Source: an uncultured Bacteroidales bacterium (GTDB taxonomy: Bacteria > Bacteroidota > Bacteroidia > Bacteroidales > Lentimicrobiaceae). From it: a stretch of 5,854 bases of DNA. Each line of letters starts with the position of its first letter. Position 1 is the stretch's first letter. The notes beneath the pieces were generated by a model. It was not told where the DNA came from. It made no database searches and worked only from the letters and a program-made list of their open reading frames with translations. This document shows, in pieces, positions 5,725-5,854 of this stretch. The translations under genes were made by a program, and so were the position numbers. The stretch lies in NCBI GenBank assembly GCA_937864935.1, contig CALMDN010000050.1:1-5854 (forward strand), in the 5' to 3' direction.

Positions 5725-5854
5725 ATTATTCGGATTCACCACCGGATTTTATACCGGCTTAGTTCGCTGATAATCAGTTACAGAGTGCCTAGCATTAACC
5801 TGAACAGGCTGGTTTATTGATCATTACCCGATGGTTTTCACCTCCCGGTCTGCT
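5725..5854. other. Gene-free 3' end of the window
   Basis: I find no supported gene in these 130 bases. A short CCGG...CCGG hairpin (5742-5757 area) could help end the protease transcript but lacks a T-run. On the minus strand a frame open from the window edge reads ADREVKTIG and stops at 5824-5826; it could be the tail of a convergent gene. On the plus strand an ATG at 5831 opens eight codons to the edge. Neither can be decided from so little sequence. Confidence 0.3.

Overview
The window looks like chromosomal DNA of a Bacteroidota bacterium, perhaps of the Bacteroidales/Marinilabiliales type. The reasons are indirect but agree: two sites match the Bacteroidota -7 promoter consensus TAnnTTTG, no gene start has a convincing Shine-Dalgarno sequence, and the protein versions (long PurC, secreted two-lobed aspartic protease with PDZ, HEAT-like/transglutaminase-like protein) are typical of that phylum. 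The content is mostly housekeeping and carbohydrate metabolism. I see no phage, transposase, CRISPR, tRNA or rRNA.

Layout: (1) 2-319, plus strand, the C-terminal third or so of a uridine-phosphorylase-type nucleoside phosphorylase cut by the window edge, with a small intrinsic terminator overlapping its stop. (2) 443-1318, plus, a SirB1/transglutaminase-like protein whose ATG lies four bases after a perfect TATATTTG promoter box, suggesting a leaderless or nearly leaderless mRNA. (3) 1319-1608, a 290-base intergenic stretch holding a composite inverted-repeat element (nested hairpins built on CTGCCTGA, TGGTGTC and TCCCGA units) and, next to purC, two hairpins, the distal one with a T-run that should end the minus-strand transcript. 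(4) 1609-2571, minus, purC (SAICAR synthase). (5) 2638-4356, minus, an intracellular GH13 enzyme resembling trehalose synthase, 66 bases upstream of purC in the same direction. (6) 4357-4476, a divergent promoter region. (7) 4477-5724, plus, an exported two-lobed retropepsin-like aspartic protease with a C-terminal PDZ domain. (8) 5725-5854, no supported gene.

The genes do not form an obvious single pathway. Two link to nucleotide metabolism (nucleoside phosphorylase, purC), one to glucan/trehalose metabolism, one to envelope proteolysis. The most specific hint of coordination is an 18-base motif (15 of 18 identical) found in the same orientation upstream of both the GH13 gene and purC. The most unusual structure is the composite repeat at 1353-1477. 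I do not see clear evidence of a new defence or mobile system here.
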